The notes under the pieces: model-generated
Database searches by the model: none
The model's input: only the letters and a program-made list of their open reading frames with translations
Told to the model about the DNA's origin: nothing
From: JALQTD01 sp036825655
Lineage (GTDB): Bacteria; Bacteroidota; Bacteroidia; Flavobacteriales_D; Sanyastnellaceae
Length of the DNA: 16,203 nt
NCBI GenBank assembly: GCA_036825655.1
Contig: DAISXU010000046.1
Span: 1 to 16,203 of the forward strand
Direction of reading: 5' to 3'
In this document: in pieces, positions 6,755-15,164 of the stretch
Layout of the letters: each line of letters opens with the position of its first letter
How positions within the stretch are numbered: position 1 is the first letter of the stretch
Program-made: the position numbers and the translations under genes

Positions 6755-7933
6755 ATGAGAACTACCTACATCATTCTATCCATTGTTCTTGCCATTGGGC
6801 TCATTCTATTCGGCATCATGAACTATGCAGGAAACAAAATCACCGAGGAAATAGATCGAGAACTCCGGCCGAAGTTCAATGCCATGGGGGCAGACTACGA
6901 ATCCATCGAAGCCCATCCAGCAAAAGGAGCACTGACCTTTCACGGTTTGACCTACGAGCAAAATGAAGTGGACGAACTCACCATTACCTCTAAATTCGAA
7001 GACCTGGTGGCATTCGCTCAAGGCAATGCCAAAGAATTGCATGGGCTTGACATTCAACTTTCAGGCGGAACGCTCGGCGACGGTGCCGAAACGATTGAAA
7101 TGGGGGACGCACACATCAGCTTCGATGCATTGATTGACTTGGAATTGCTCCAATCCAACCCAAATCAATACCTGACGAACTTGCTTTTGCAGGATGACTT
7201 GTACCTTGTATTCGAAGGGCAAGACCTTTTCCTGAAAATGGGTGATTTGCAACGTGCGTTGGGACGCAAAACCAATGGAGGAATTCGATTGGACTCATGG
7301 AGTGGAAGTTTATCGAAGGAAGGTGAGGCGCTCGAGGTTTCTTGGGACATGGAATCCCCTGACCTCGGGGACTTGGCTGTGACTTTGAGCGGAACCAACA
7401 ACACCCTTGAGCATTTGGAATTAGAGGCTTCTAGTTACACTTGGAGTGCATTCGAGGGCCTCCAACTTTCGGTAGACGATATGAGCATGGATTTTGATGG
7501 ATCCGTTTCATTTGAAAAATTGATGGAGGGAGGATGGGAAGATTCTATTTTGGACCAGGGTGCTACAAGCTGGAATTTTTCAGTTGATGGGCTTGAAGCA
7601 GAAGGCGCTGAACTCATGTCAGCAGGACTCCCCAGCAGCACTTTCTTGGTAAAGGAACTCAAACATTCCATGGACTTCGATGCAAATCGCCTAAAATCCG
7701 AAATGAACTTGGCATCCAATCTCGGTGACTTAGCATTTCAAGTGGATTTGGACATTGAAAGCATGGATCCCCCCATCATGGAGGCCACCACTTTCGAAGT
7801 GACCCTTTCTGATCTTCATCCAACACTGTCAGGCATGGCGAGTATGATTCCATTGCCCTTCCAGCCCGATGGACCTCATGGACTGACCTTATCATACACC
7901 GGGCCCCTCGATGAACTTGGTGCCGCATATTGA
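6755..7933 (+). CDS. Membrane-anchored AsmA-like envelope protein (hypothetical)
   Basis: The 392-residue product has one N-terminal membrane helix (about residues 4-22, YIILSIVLAIGLILFGIM) and then a long acidic extracytoplasmic region. After the helix it reads GNKITEEIDRELRPKF, then IEAHPAKGALTFHGLTYE. This is followed by many short alternating strands with LxLSGG and LAVTLSGT-type turns. One N-terminal anchor plus repeated amphipathic strands is the layout of AsmA/DUF748-type proteins, which sit in the periplasm and affect outer-membrane lipid or protein homeostasis. The similarity is of pattern only; I see no decisive motif. The protein is shorter than classical AsmA. It is the first gene of a three-gene cluster and its stop is 7 nt before the protease start. 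No Shine-Dalgarno sequence is visible upstream. Confident as a gene, weak on family. Confidence 0.85.
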   Translation: MRTTYIILSIVLAIGLILFGIMNYAGNKITEEIDRELRPKFNAMGADYESIEAHPAKGALTFHGLTYEQNEVDELTITSKFEDLVAFAQGNAKELHGLDIQLSGGTLGDGAETIEMGDAHISFDALIDLELLQSNPNQYLTNLLLQDDLYLVFEGQDLFLKMGDLQRALGRKTNGGIRLDSWSGSLSKEGEALEVSWDMESPDLGDLAVTLSGTNNTLEHLELEASSYTWSAFEGLQLSVDDMSMDFDGSVSFEKLMEGGWEDSILDQGATSWNFSVDGLEAEGAELMSAGLPSSTFLVKELKHSMDFDANRLKSEMNLASNLGDLAFQVDLDIESMDPPIMEATTFEVTLSDLHPTLSGMASMIPLPFQPDGPHGLTLSYTGPLDELGAAY

Positions 7934-7940
7934 ATAAAGC

Positions 7941-9548
7941 ATGCAACGCATCTCTTCCCTCACCCTTCTTATTTTCATTGCTCAATTTGGCCTTTCTCAG
8001 ACCAACCCCTGGTCGCTCCCTGAGGCCACTCTCCCCCTGCACTACTTTCAGTCAGCGATGCACTCCGACCAGCGCAGTGTTTCGGACAGCGAGAAAGCAC
8101 TGGAATCCACGCATTGCCTGCAAGGCGAAGTCGTTAGCATAAGAACCGAAAACGAATTCCCACACTTGCGAACTTGGTTTCACCTCAAGTCCAGCGAAGG
8201 AGACACCTTAGCTTATTTCGTAGAAGGGGGAGCAACCCCTGACTGGGGGATTTTCCGAACTGACCAGCTTTACCTTCCTTTGGCTTCGAAAGGCGAATTT
8301 TGCCTCAAGTCAACGGCTGACGGTTGGTGGACACCTGCCTACGGCGCGGCTTCCTTCACCCCAGCTGCCCGCCCACTCACCATGGGACTGCAGCGGGTGG
8401 ATGTTAACTTGGCAAATGACTGGCGCAACGGGAATGCTGGAGAGTTTTTAACCATCACGGGAACAGGGTTTGGTGACTCCCCCGGATACGTAACATTCTT
8501 CAATGGTTCTGAATGGTACGCAGCGAATACCGCCGAGAATTTCAATTACGTTGCTTGGCAAGATGATGAGATTCAGGTAGAAGTTCCTGCGGCTTTTTCT
8601 CATCCCGTGCGGGTGGTTACTGCCACCGGTGAAACATTGGAATCAACCGACACCTTGCACATCGGCTACAACTTGAGTTCCGCACCGGGAAGCCCCTACG
8701 GTTATACGCATCTGGTGGGGCAAACAGATGGTGGAATCCTGTTCCAAGTGAACGAAGCATTGTTCAACATCCCCGATCGCATGGAAGCCATCGATCGGAC
8801 GTTTACGGAATTCATCTGCAAAACCGGTGCGAACATTCAATTAGGAGATGCCGCAACTGGTGCAGGATGGAATCTCGGAGACGGAGTCAATTCCATTTCT
8901 TTTGATGACGCCGAAAACCCGCTCTGGGCTGGCACAGTAGGTTATTGCAACACCCTTTGGTTCAGTTGCATCTTGGGCAATGAGACCTTTTATTACGTCG
9001 GGGAGATGGATGTTGTCATCAACGATGATTTCGACTTTGATTACAGCACAGGCATGCCCGAGCCGGGACAAGCGAAATTCAGTTATGTCTTGATGCATGA
9101 AATGGGTCACGCACTTCGGTTGGGACACGTGAATGAACTGGGCGAAACCATGTACCCGTCAGTAACGGACATGCCTTCAAACGCCTGGCATGCGCGGGAC
9201 ACGATATCGGCTATGGATGAAGCTGGCGCATCGCATGCCGTGGAAATCGCATCCTCTTTTACCTTTTCTGCCTGCGGTGTTCAGAACATGATTCCGGTGG
9301 AACTCGATTGCCCCCAGACGACCGTTGAAGTGACGAACATGTCAAATGACCTGCCAGTTCATGCCTACCCGAATCCATTCCAAGAGCAACTGGTACTTCC
9401 GCCGGGGCACTGGAAAGTCTACAATGCCATGGGTCGTCTGATGTACGATGGGATGAATGCGCAGGTCGATGCGAGCAACTGGACTGGGGGCATGTACTTT
9501 TTAGTGAATGAAAAAGGCCAAAAACAGTGCCTGCTGAAATTCCCTTGA
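7941..9548 (+). CDS. T9SS-exported metzincin (matrixin-like) metalloprotease with IPT/TIG-like domain
   Basis: This 535-residue protein begins with a signal peptide (MQRISSLTLLIFIAQFGLSQ). Residues ~155-245 resemble an IPT/TIG immunoglobulin-like fold (GEFLTITGTGFGDSPGYVTF). The catalytic region carries HEMGHALRLGH at 386-396, supplying zinc ligands His386, His390 and His396 and general base Glu387. Met404 in ETMYPSV lies eight residues after the last His, the spacing of the matrixin Met-turn. The usual Gly at motif position 8 is Arg393. Residues ~473-535 form a T9SS type A sorting domain (YPNPFQEQLVLPPG, then YNAMGRLMYDG, then NWTGGMYFLVN). The protein should therefore cross the outer membrane and be released or surface-anchored after the tail is removed. 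No matrixin cysteine-switch propeptide is evident. Substrate is unknown. It starts 7 nt after the upstream gene and ends 7 nt before the next, so cotranscription is likely. Confidence 0.95.
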   Translation: MQRISSLTLLIFIAQFGLSQTNPWSLPEATLPLHYFQSAMHSDQRSVSDSEKALESTHCLQGEVVSIRTENEFPHLRTWFHLKSSEGDTLAYFVEGGATPDWGIFRTDQLYLPLASKGEFCLKSTADGWWTPAYGAASFTPAARPLTMGLQRVDVNLANDWRNGNAGEFLTITGTGFGDSPGYVTFFNGSEWYAANTAENFNYVAWQDDEIQVEVPAAFSHPVRVVTATGETLESTDTLHIGYNLSSAPGSPYGYTHLVGQTDGGILFQVNEALFNIPDRMEAIDRTFTEFICKTGANIQLGDAATGAGWNLGDGVNSISFDDAENPLWAGTVGYCNTLWFSCILGNETFYYVGEMDVVINDDFDFDYSTGMPEPGQAKFSYVLMHEMGHALRLGHVNELGETMYPSVTDMPSNAWHARDTISAMDEAGASHAVEIASSFTFSACGVQNMIPVELDCPQTTVEVTNMSNDLPVHAYPNPFQEQLVLPPGHWKVYNAMGRLMYDGMNAQVDASNWTGGMYFLVNEKGQKQCLLKFP

Positions 9549-9555
9549 CCGCTCC

Positions 9556-10035
9556 ATGAACCGCACGATCCTTTTTGCCCTTGCTGTTCTGTTAGGCTTC
9601 ACTCAATGCACTCCGCCAGCAGTTGGAAATTCCCGAGCGCACCACCAAATCGTGAACGATGTCGTCCGCGCTTTTGAGCAGGAAGACTCTTTGGCATTTT
9701 GGAGGGCATTCTCACAGGATGCAACTTGGCTCGGAACTGCTATGAATGCACCGGACACCCTCCGCCGAACTCAAGTGGCCTTGGCTTACCAAAAGCTCTG
9801 GGATGAGTTTGATTTTCAACTGATCGAACCCTTTGATCTCCAGAACGCAGAAGCCAATTCCCAGGGTTCCGTTTGTGGCTATTTCCATTGGGAAATTTCG
9901 AAGCCTGACCGCACCGATTCGACGGCCTCCTTGCGCATTTACGAGGTGTTCGAGTTCAATGATATGGGAGAAATCCGTCATGTTCAGATCTACAGCGATC
10001 TGTCATCAGCCTTCACTTTTCTCCGGTCATATTAA
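9556..10035 (+). CDS. Small exported NTF2/SnoaL-like protein, probable lipoprotein
   Basis: The 159-residue product has a hydrophobic N-terminus ending LLGFTQC, so Cys18 is a candidate lipid-attachment site. Gln at -1 is atypical for a lipobox, so a cleaved soluble form is possible. The rest fits the cone-shaped NTF2/SnoaL-like fold. Helices come first (HHQIVNDVVRAFEQEDSLAFWRAF), then SQDATWLGT, a segment ending KLWDEFDFQ, and a C-terminal sheet with GSVCGYFHWEI, SLRIYEVFEFNDMGEI and RHVQIYSDL. Proteins of this fold range from small-molecule isomerases and hydrolases to binding proteins. No catalytic residues can be assigned, so substrate and activity are unknown. It is the third gene of the cluster, 7 nt after the metalloprotease stop. 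Its TAA overlaps the stop of the convergent transporter gene within TTAA at 10032-10035. Confidence 0.88.
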   Translation: MNRTILFALAVLLGFTQCTPPAVGNSRAHHQIVNDVVRAFEQEDSLAFWRAFSQDATWLGTAMNAPDTLRRTQVALAYQKLWDEFDFQLIEPFDLQNAEANSQGSVCGYFHWEISKPDRTDSTASLRIYEVFEFNDMGEIRHVQIYSDLSSAFTFLRSY

Positions 10036-11402
10036 GGCCAAAAGAGCATCCCCGTTGCCATAACCAGTCCGGCAAAGAGCATCACCAAAAGGGTATAGGG
10101 CAAAATATCTCGGGCCTTCAATCCTGTAATTCCCAAAAGCGGCAAAGCCCAAAACGGCTGCAACATGTTGGTCAGTTCGTCGCCGAATGCCATCGCCATG
10201 ATGCCCTGCTCCAAAGGCAAGGATAGATTCTGGCATGCTTGAATGACCAACGGACCTTGAACCGCCCATTGCCCACCACCGCTCGGAACAAAGATGTTCA
10301 ACAAGCCAGAAGACGTAAAAAGTGCCAAAGGCAAGGCCGAGCGCGAGGTAGATCCCACTAGGACATCTGCCATCCACGCGCCCAATCCCGTGCCCGTGAC
10401 AAGCCCCATGATCCCAAAGTAGAGCGGGAATTGCACAAGGATGCCTGCAGCACCACGGATCGCCTCGTCGAGTGCATCTAAAAATCCTTTCACAGAACCG
10501 TGTGCCCAAAGCGCCGCTCCCAGCAACACCGTATTGATCCAGTCCGGTGTAATGAACCGCAATTCAGTCCAATCGCCACTCGAAAATGCCCCCCATCCCG
10601 CTCCCAACAAGATCACGAGGCCCAAGGCATAAGGCAAAACTCGGCCGTGATCCAATCGTTCTCCCCACCCATTCACCTCGCTTTTCTCAACCGTTGATGA
10701 AGGCGCCTCACCAGGAGGAATTTCAGTCCCCTCAGAAGAAACGCGTCGACCTAACCAAGCGAACAACAACACGGTAATCACCACCACCGCCCATGTCACC
10801 GACAAACTCCAATTGGCAAACACAGTGGATTTCAGACCTATGGCATCAGGAAGACCCGATAAGCCAGGAGCCAACTCCGATAGATGTCCATGTTCAGCCA
10901 CTTTGAGTGGCGCCGACCCGCTCAATCCCCCATGCCACACCAACAATCCAGTATAACCAGCTGCCCCCAGAACACCAGGATGCAGCCCCTTCAACGAAGG
11001 ATTCGCCCGCATGGCGTCCAAAACACCTCGGACCAAAATCGCCCCGCCCACAAGGCCAAGCCCCCAATTCAACCACCCCAATCCCATGGCCAAGAGAGCC
11101 AACTTGGGTGCGGCCCAAGCAGGAATTCGGATAATCCAGCCCACTGCGTAATTCAGGGCTTTGAGCACCGAGGGCGCCAATGCGAACACATGCCCTAAGA
11201 CAAGCATGAACATGGCTTGGAATCCAAATCTCAATAGACCAGGATTCCAAAGGCCTTGCATCCATGCGCTCAAAGCGGATTGCCAACCTGCCATGTTCCA
11301 GGCAAGCCCCCCTGCAAGCCCGGTCAACAAGACGGCTATGGCGAGTGGGCTCGGCATCCACCTCTGGAAAGCACGTGCATAGGCATTGAGAATTCGATCC
11401 AT
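10032..11402 (-). CDS. AtoE-family short-chain fatty acid transporter
   Basis: The 456-residue integral membrane protein is close in length to E. coli AtoE (about 440). The N-terminus (AYARAFQRWMPSPLAIAVLL) matches the AtoE start, supporting the ATG at 11402. About a dozen hydrophobic segments span the protein, with a charged cytoplasmic or periplasmic loop near residues 225-255. Family motifs include GYTGLLVWHGGLSGSAPL and NIFVPSGGGQWAVQGP (residues 369-384), the latter being the most characteristic AtoE stretch, and FGDELTNMLQPFWALP. AtoE-type carriers are thought to take up short-chain fatty acids such as acetoacetate or butyrate. Substrate specificity cannot be read here, and no ato catabolic genes are adjacent. 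It diverges from the radical SAM gene across 77 bp, and its 3' end overlaps the convergent NTF2-like gene by 4 bp. Confidence 0.93.
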   Translation of the reverse strand: MDRILNAYARAFQRWMPSPLAIAVLLTGLAGGLAWNMAGWQSALSAWMQGLWNPGLLRFGFQAMFMLVLGHVFALAPSVLKALNYAVGWIIRIPAWAAPKLALLAMGLGWLNWGLGLVGGAILVRGVLDAMRANPSLKGLHPGVLGAAGYTGLLVWHGGLSGSAPLKVAEHGHLSELAPGLSGLPDAIGLKSTVFANWSLSVTWAVVVITVLLFAWLGRRVSSEGTEIPPGEAPSSTVEKSEVNGWGERLDHGRVLPYALGLVILLGAGWGAFSSGDWTELRFITPDWINTVLLGAALWAHGSVKGFLDALDEAIRGAAGILVQFPLYFGIMGLVTGTGLGAWMADVLVGSTSRSALPLALFTSSGLLNIFVPSGGGQWAVQGPLVIQACQNLSLPLEQGIMAMAFGDELTNMLQPFWALPLLGITGLKARDILPYTLLVMLFAGLVMATGMLFWP

Positions 11403-11479
11403 GTTTCACAAGTTAATGCATGGCAGGAAAGTACTGCTTCCATGGAACTCGTGGATTGGGTTGTTGTAATTTCGGAGCA

Positions 11480-13582
11480 ATGGTACGCCTGCTCTTGCTG
11501 ACCCCTCCGTTCACTCAATTGAACACGCCTTACCCGGCTACGGCTTATCTCAAGGGCTATTTGAACACCCAAGGCGTCGCCACCGCTCAGGCTGACTTAG
11601 GCATCGAAGTCATTGACCGCATCTTCTGTTCAGCTGGTCTCCAAGGGATGTTGAAGATTGCGGAACAACAAACCCTTTGCGAACATTCACAACACATTGT
11701 TGATCAATCCGATACCTACCTTCGGACCATCGACTCTGTCATGAGGTTCCTTCGAGGGAGAGACACGACATTGGCTCGGCAAATCGCTCAACCTGGGTTT
11801 CTTCCCGTATTGATAGACGAGCGAGATGAAGCGGATATGGAGTGGGCCTTTGGCACGATGGGCTTGTACGATCGCGCCAAGCTACTTGGGACTCGTTACT
11901 TGGAGCAGCTTTCCCAGTTCATTGTTGAAACGATTGACCCCGACTTTGGATTTACACGTTACGCCGAGCAGCTCGGTCGATGTGCCTATTCCTTCGATGA
12001 TCTGCAGCGAAGACTGGAGAGCCCTTGGTCCTACGTCGACCAGCAAATGGAGCCCATTCTCGCCAGCCTGATTGAAGCCCATGCCCCTGAGTGGGTCGGA
12101 CTTAGCGTCCCATTCCCCGGGAACTTACTGGGAGCGCTGCGCATAGGCCAGTGGCTTCGGACCCATCACCCCACCATCAAAATTGTGATGGGGGGAGGGT
12201 TCCCCAACACCGAGCTAAGATCCCTGAAAGATCCGCGCCTGTTCGACTACTTGGATGCTGTCACCCTGGATGATGGGGAAACTCCGATGATGCAGCTTTT
12301 GGCCCGGTCAACCGATGCGCAGGCCCCCCTCCGTCGGACTTTCTTGCGGATCAATCAGGAAGTTGTTTACCAAGACAGCACCCTGCCGGATGTAAAACTT
12401 TCGGAACTAGGTACGCCAGATTATTCTGGGTTGACACTTGACCTCTACCTGAATGCCATTGAACAAACCAATCCCATGCACTCCCTTTGGTCAGATGGCC
12501 GATGGAATAAATTGACTTTGGCCCATGGTTGCTACTGGGCTCGCTGCACGTTTTGCGATATTTCATTGGATTACATTTCGGTTTACGAACCGGTTGCTGC
12601 CCGAATTCTAGTAGACCGAATGGAGGAGTTAGTTGCTTCAACAGGCCAAACAGGATTTCACTTTGTCGACGAGGCCGCTCCACCTTCCCTCTTGCGTTCA
12701 CTCGCCTTGGAAATCCTTCGACGAAACTTCGTGGTGACGTGGTGGACGAACATTCGATTCGAAAAACGGTTTACAGCAGATCTTTGTAGGCTGCTGCGTC
12801 GCGCCGGTTGCGTTGCTGTAGCGGGCGGTCTTGAAGTTGCTTCCGATCGCCTTCTGGAGCTAATCGACAAAGGGGTCACCGTCGATCAAGTCGCCCAAGT
12901 TGCAGCTCACTTTACCGATTCTGGCATTCTGGTTCATGCATACTTGATGTACGGCTTTCCAACCCAAACAGCCTCTGAGACCATGGACAGCATGGAGCGC
13001 GTCAGGCAGCTATTTGAAGCAGGGGTTATCCACTCTGGATTTTGGCACCGATTTGCCCTAACCGCTCATAGCCCTGTTGGACAAAACCCCGAGAAATTTG
13101 GCATCATCGCTGAAATTCCAGAAGTCACTTTTGCCTTAAATGACCTTCCATTCACGGACCCCACGGGCACAGATCACGACACCTACGGTGAAGGGCTGCG
13201 AATTTCTCTATACAATTGGATGCGGGGAGAAGGACTCGACCTGCCCCTGCGGCGTTGGTTTGATGCACCCACCCCCAAACCCAAATTGGATAAAAACTGG
13301 GCACTCTCCGTGTTGGAAACACCTGCACCCAATCCATCCCCTCACGCTCAACTCATTTACGTTGGCTCTCCTCCTGTATTCCGCGACGGCCGTATAATAT
13401 GCTGTGGAATGGGGTCTGCCTTTGAGCAACAATTGTCCAAAGAAGATGCCGAAATTTGGATCCAACGACTCAACGAACTCCAGAAAGGAATTCGCAAAGT
13501 CACTTGGTTAGAAGGTGAAGAATGGAATCCATCTTCCCTACTGAATGGCTTGATGGAATCTCATTTGATCTTGGCTATATGA
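11480..13582 (+). CDS. B12-binding-type radical SAM protein
   Basis: The 700-residue product has an N-terminal cobalamin-binding-type Rossmann domain followed by a radical SAM core. The first part reads LLLLTPPFTQLNTPYPATAY, then PEWVGLSVPFPGN near 203 and VMGGGFPN with Gly238-240. No DxHxxG cobalamin ligand motif is visible, as in many class B relatives. The 4Fe-4S cluster cysteines are Cys351, Cys356 and Cys359 (GCYWARCTFCD), spaced CX4CX2C, not the classical CX3CX2C. GGLEVASDRLL (~449-459) and MYGFPTQT (~490-497) fit the SAM-binding part of the barrel. The ~150-residue C-terminal domain is unrecognised. I chose the ATG at 11480, not the in-frame ATG at 11420, because it begins the conserved domain and has GGAG just upstream (11474-11477). 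The reaction is unknown; relatives do methyl transfers and ring or carbon-skeleton chemistry. No precursor peptide gene lies nearby. Confidence 0.92.
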   Translation: MVRLLLLTPPFTQLNTPYPATAYLKGYLNTQGVATAQADLGIEVIDRIFCSAGLQGMLKIAEQQTLCEHSQHIVDQSDTYLRTIDSVMRFLRGRDTTLARQIAQPGFLPVLIDERDEADMEWAFGTMGLYDRAKLLGTRYLEQLSQFIVETIDPDFGFTRYAEQLGRCAYSFDDLQRRLESPWSYVDQQMEPILASLIEAHAPEWVGLSVPFPGNLLGALRIGQWLRTHHPTIKIVMGGGFPNTELRSLKDPRLFDYLDAVTLDDGETPMMQLLARSTDAQAPLRRTFLRINQEVVYQDSTLPDVKLSELGTPDYSGLTLDLYLNAIEQTNPMHSLWSDGRWNKLTLAHGCYWARCTFCDISLDYISVYEPVAARILVDRMEELVASTGQTGFHFVDEAAPPSLLRSLALEILRRNFVVTWWTNIRFEKRFTADLCRLLRRAGCVAVAGGLEVASDRLLELIDKGVTVDQVAQVAAHFTDSGILVHAYLMYGFPTQTASETMDSMERVRQLFEAGVIHSGFWHRFALTAHSPVGQNPEKFGIIAEIPEVTFALNDLPFTDPTGTDHDTYGEGLRISLYNWMRGEGLDLPLRRWFDAPTPKPKLDKNWALSVLETPAPNPSPHAQLIYVGSPPVFRDGRIICCGMGSAFEQQLSKEDAEIWIQRLNELQKGIRKVTWLEGEEWNPSSLLNGLMESHLILAI

Positions 13583-15062
13583 GCATGATCAACTCGGTAA
13601 AGAGCAACAACACAGCGGTGAAAACAACGCCTGTAAGCAAGGCGAGGAAAAGGGTTAGCCCCAAGCGAGGATGGACGGCATGAACCAATTGACCGATGGG
13701 TTCATAAGCCTCTCGGTCTTTCGGATTGTTGCTCCAAAACATGGCAAGAGCACAACTCACTGCAACAATGGGAGTAGCCCAAATCAACTGATCTCCAAGC
13801 GTCCAGTGGCTGCCAAGCCATGCATTTCCAAGGGGATAAAGAGCTAACCCCATGAGCATGGCAACTGCCTGAACCTGCGCATTGATGCGCCACCAAAACC
13901 AACGAAGGAAAAAGACAGGCGCTACGCCAGCTGTCAAACCCAACGTTGACAGCAGTACATCCTGAACGCTTTCTGACTGACCTGCAATGACACATGCCGC
14001 AAGCACTGTAACCATGCGAACCACTTGAAGCTGCCTCCCATGAAAGTCTCTTGTTGGCCAAAGACGAGCGCAGCTGGTCATGAGCAATCCAGCCCCCCAG
14101 TTACTGAATGACTCGGACGTTGACAAGAAGATGCCCACAGCGGCTATGGCCCAAATTGGCCAAAAGAACTCCGGAAGGGCATCTTGCATGACCGCCATGA
14201 TTGTCGCATCACCGTGTATCGCGCCTCCGTTCGACAAATACCGATGGACAATCAAAGCCACTGCGACCAAGAAGCACGCTACACCCCCTTGTTGCATGAA
14301 CGCAACTTTCAGGGCATACCGCCGCGAAGGAGCACCCATGATGACTTGCGCTTCCACCCCACCTCCGTCAAGTATCACTGCACTCCACCATTGCATAAAA
14401 ATCAGCAGAATGGGCAAACACCATCCCGCCTCCGGCTTCTCAAATACGGAGCCCTCGAGATTTGGCACATCGGAATAATGCCAGAATGCAACAACCAAAA
14501 CAACAAGGACAAGCCCAAAATGTAGCGTGTCTGACCTCACCTTTTCAGTCCAACTTCCTCGGAAGCTGCCCAATAGCATCAGCGCCGCAGTGCAGCACCA
14601 ACCTTGCACGTCTGACCAACCTAAAAAACTGAACCAGGCCATCGACGCCTTCGCTAACATGGCAAGAATGAGTGCCACAACGAGACCACCAACGTACCAT
14701 GCTCTAAAATGAAACAACCTCCTAGACCATGCGCCCGCATACCGCACCAAAATGAACTCATTCTCTGAAACAAAATCCAGTTGTCGCCAAAGGGGAGCGA
14801 AAATGAGAGGAAAAAAACCAGCGCCAATAAAAGGTGTCCACAACAGCCACATCCCACTCCAACCTTCTGCGGACATGATGCCACTTACCAATCCCATCTG
14901 ATTGATGCTGATGCCCACCATCGCTAACATGAAACCACTGAGCCACGGGGAATACTTATGGGATGAAACAAGTGATTCTTTCAAGGAAGACCCTGGAGAA
15001 CGACCTGCATGTAACCACCACGATACCAAGGCATAACCTACATACCAAATGATCCAACTCAT
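13575..15062 (-). CDS. Sodium/solute symporter (SSS) family protein
   Basis: The 495-residue membrane protein has about 13 hydrophobic segments and the layout of the solute:sodium symporter family (LeuT-like fold). The early helix carries LAMVGISINQMGLVSGIMSA. The region FLSTSESFSNWGAGL at residues ~312-326 aligns with the TM8 sodium-site motif of SSS proteins, with Ser314 and Thr315 in the place of the PutP Ser340/Thr341 pair. Cytoplasmic stretches near CARLWPTRDF and WSNNPKDREAYEPIG are typical of the family. It should use the sodium gradient to import a small organic solute at the inner membrane; the substrate cannot be predicted. The start at 15062 retains the full first helix. The 3' end overlaps the convergent radical SAM gene by 8 bp. 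It diverges from the CAP gene across 102 bp. Confidence 0.9.
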   Translation of the reverse strand: MSWIIWYVGYALVSWWLHAGRSPGSSLKESLVSSHKYSPWLSGFMLAMVGISINQMGLVSGIMSAEGWSGMWLLWTPFIGAGFFPLIFAPLWRQLDFVSENEFILVRYAGAWSRRLFHFRAWYVGGLVVALILAMLAKASMAWFSFLGWSDVQGWCCTAALMLLGSFRGSWTEKVRSDTLHFGLVLVVLVVAFWHYSDVPNLEGSVFEKPEAGWCLPILLIFMQWWSAVILDGGGVEAQVIMGAPSRRYALKVAFMQQGGVACFLVAVALIVHRYLSNGGAIHGDATIMAVMQDALPEFFWPIWAIAAVGIFLSTSESFSNWGAGLLMTSCARLWPTRDFHGRQLQVVRMVTVLAACVIAGQSESVQDVLLSTLGLTAGVAPVFFLRWFWWRINAQVQAVAMLMGLALYPLGNAWLGSHWTLGDQLIWATPIVAVSCALAMFWSNNPKDREAYEPIGQLVHAVHPRLGLTLFLALLTGVVFTAVLLLFTELIMLI

Positions 15063-15164
15063 AGCTTACAAAATCGAACATTCGGAGGGTATTCAGTGCC
15101 TGGAAGTGGATAATTCTCTACATTTTCACCTCAATAACAAAATAAACTTCAGCGTCCACATCGC

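Noticed and set aside
6607..6966. A 119-codon plus-strand frame in the divergent region
   Set aside because: Its second half overlaps the AsmA-like gene in another frame, and the peptide has no signal, domain or start context.
10894..11409. A long second minus-strand frame inside the AtoE gene, and a similar one at 10027-10509
   Set aside because: Both are out-of-frame shadows of the transporter, with peptides rich in Cys, Arg and Gly and no membrane pattern.
11420..11479. Longer N-terminus for the radical SAM protein
   Set aside because: The 20 extra residues do not resemble the family, and the ATG at 11480 has GGAG upstream and begins the conserved domain.
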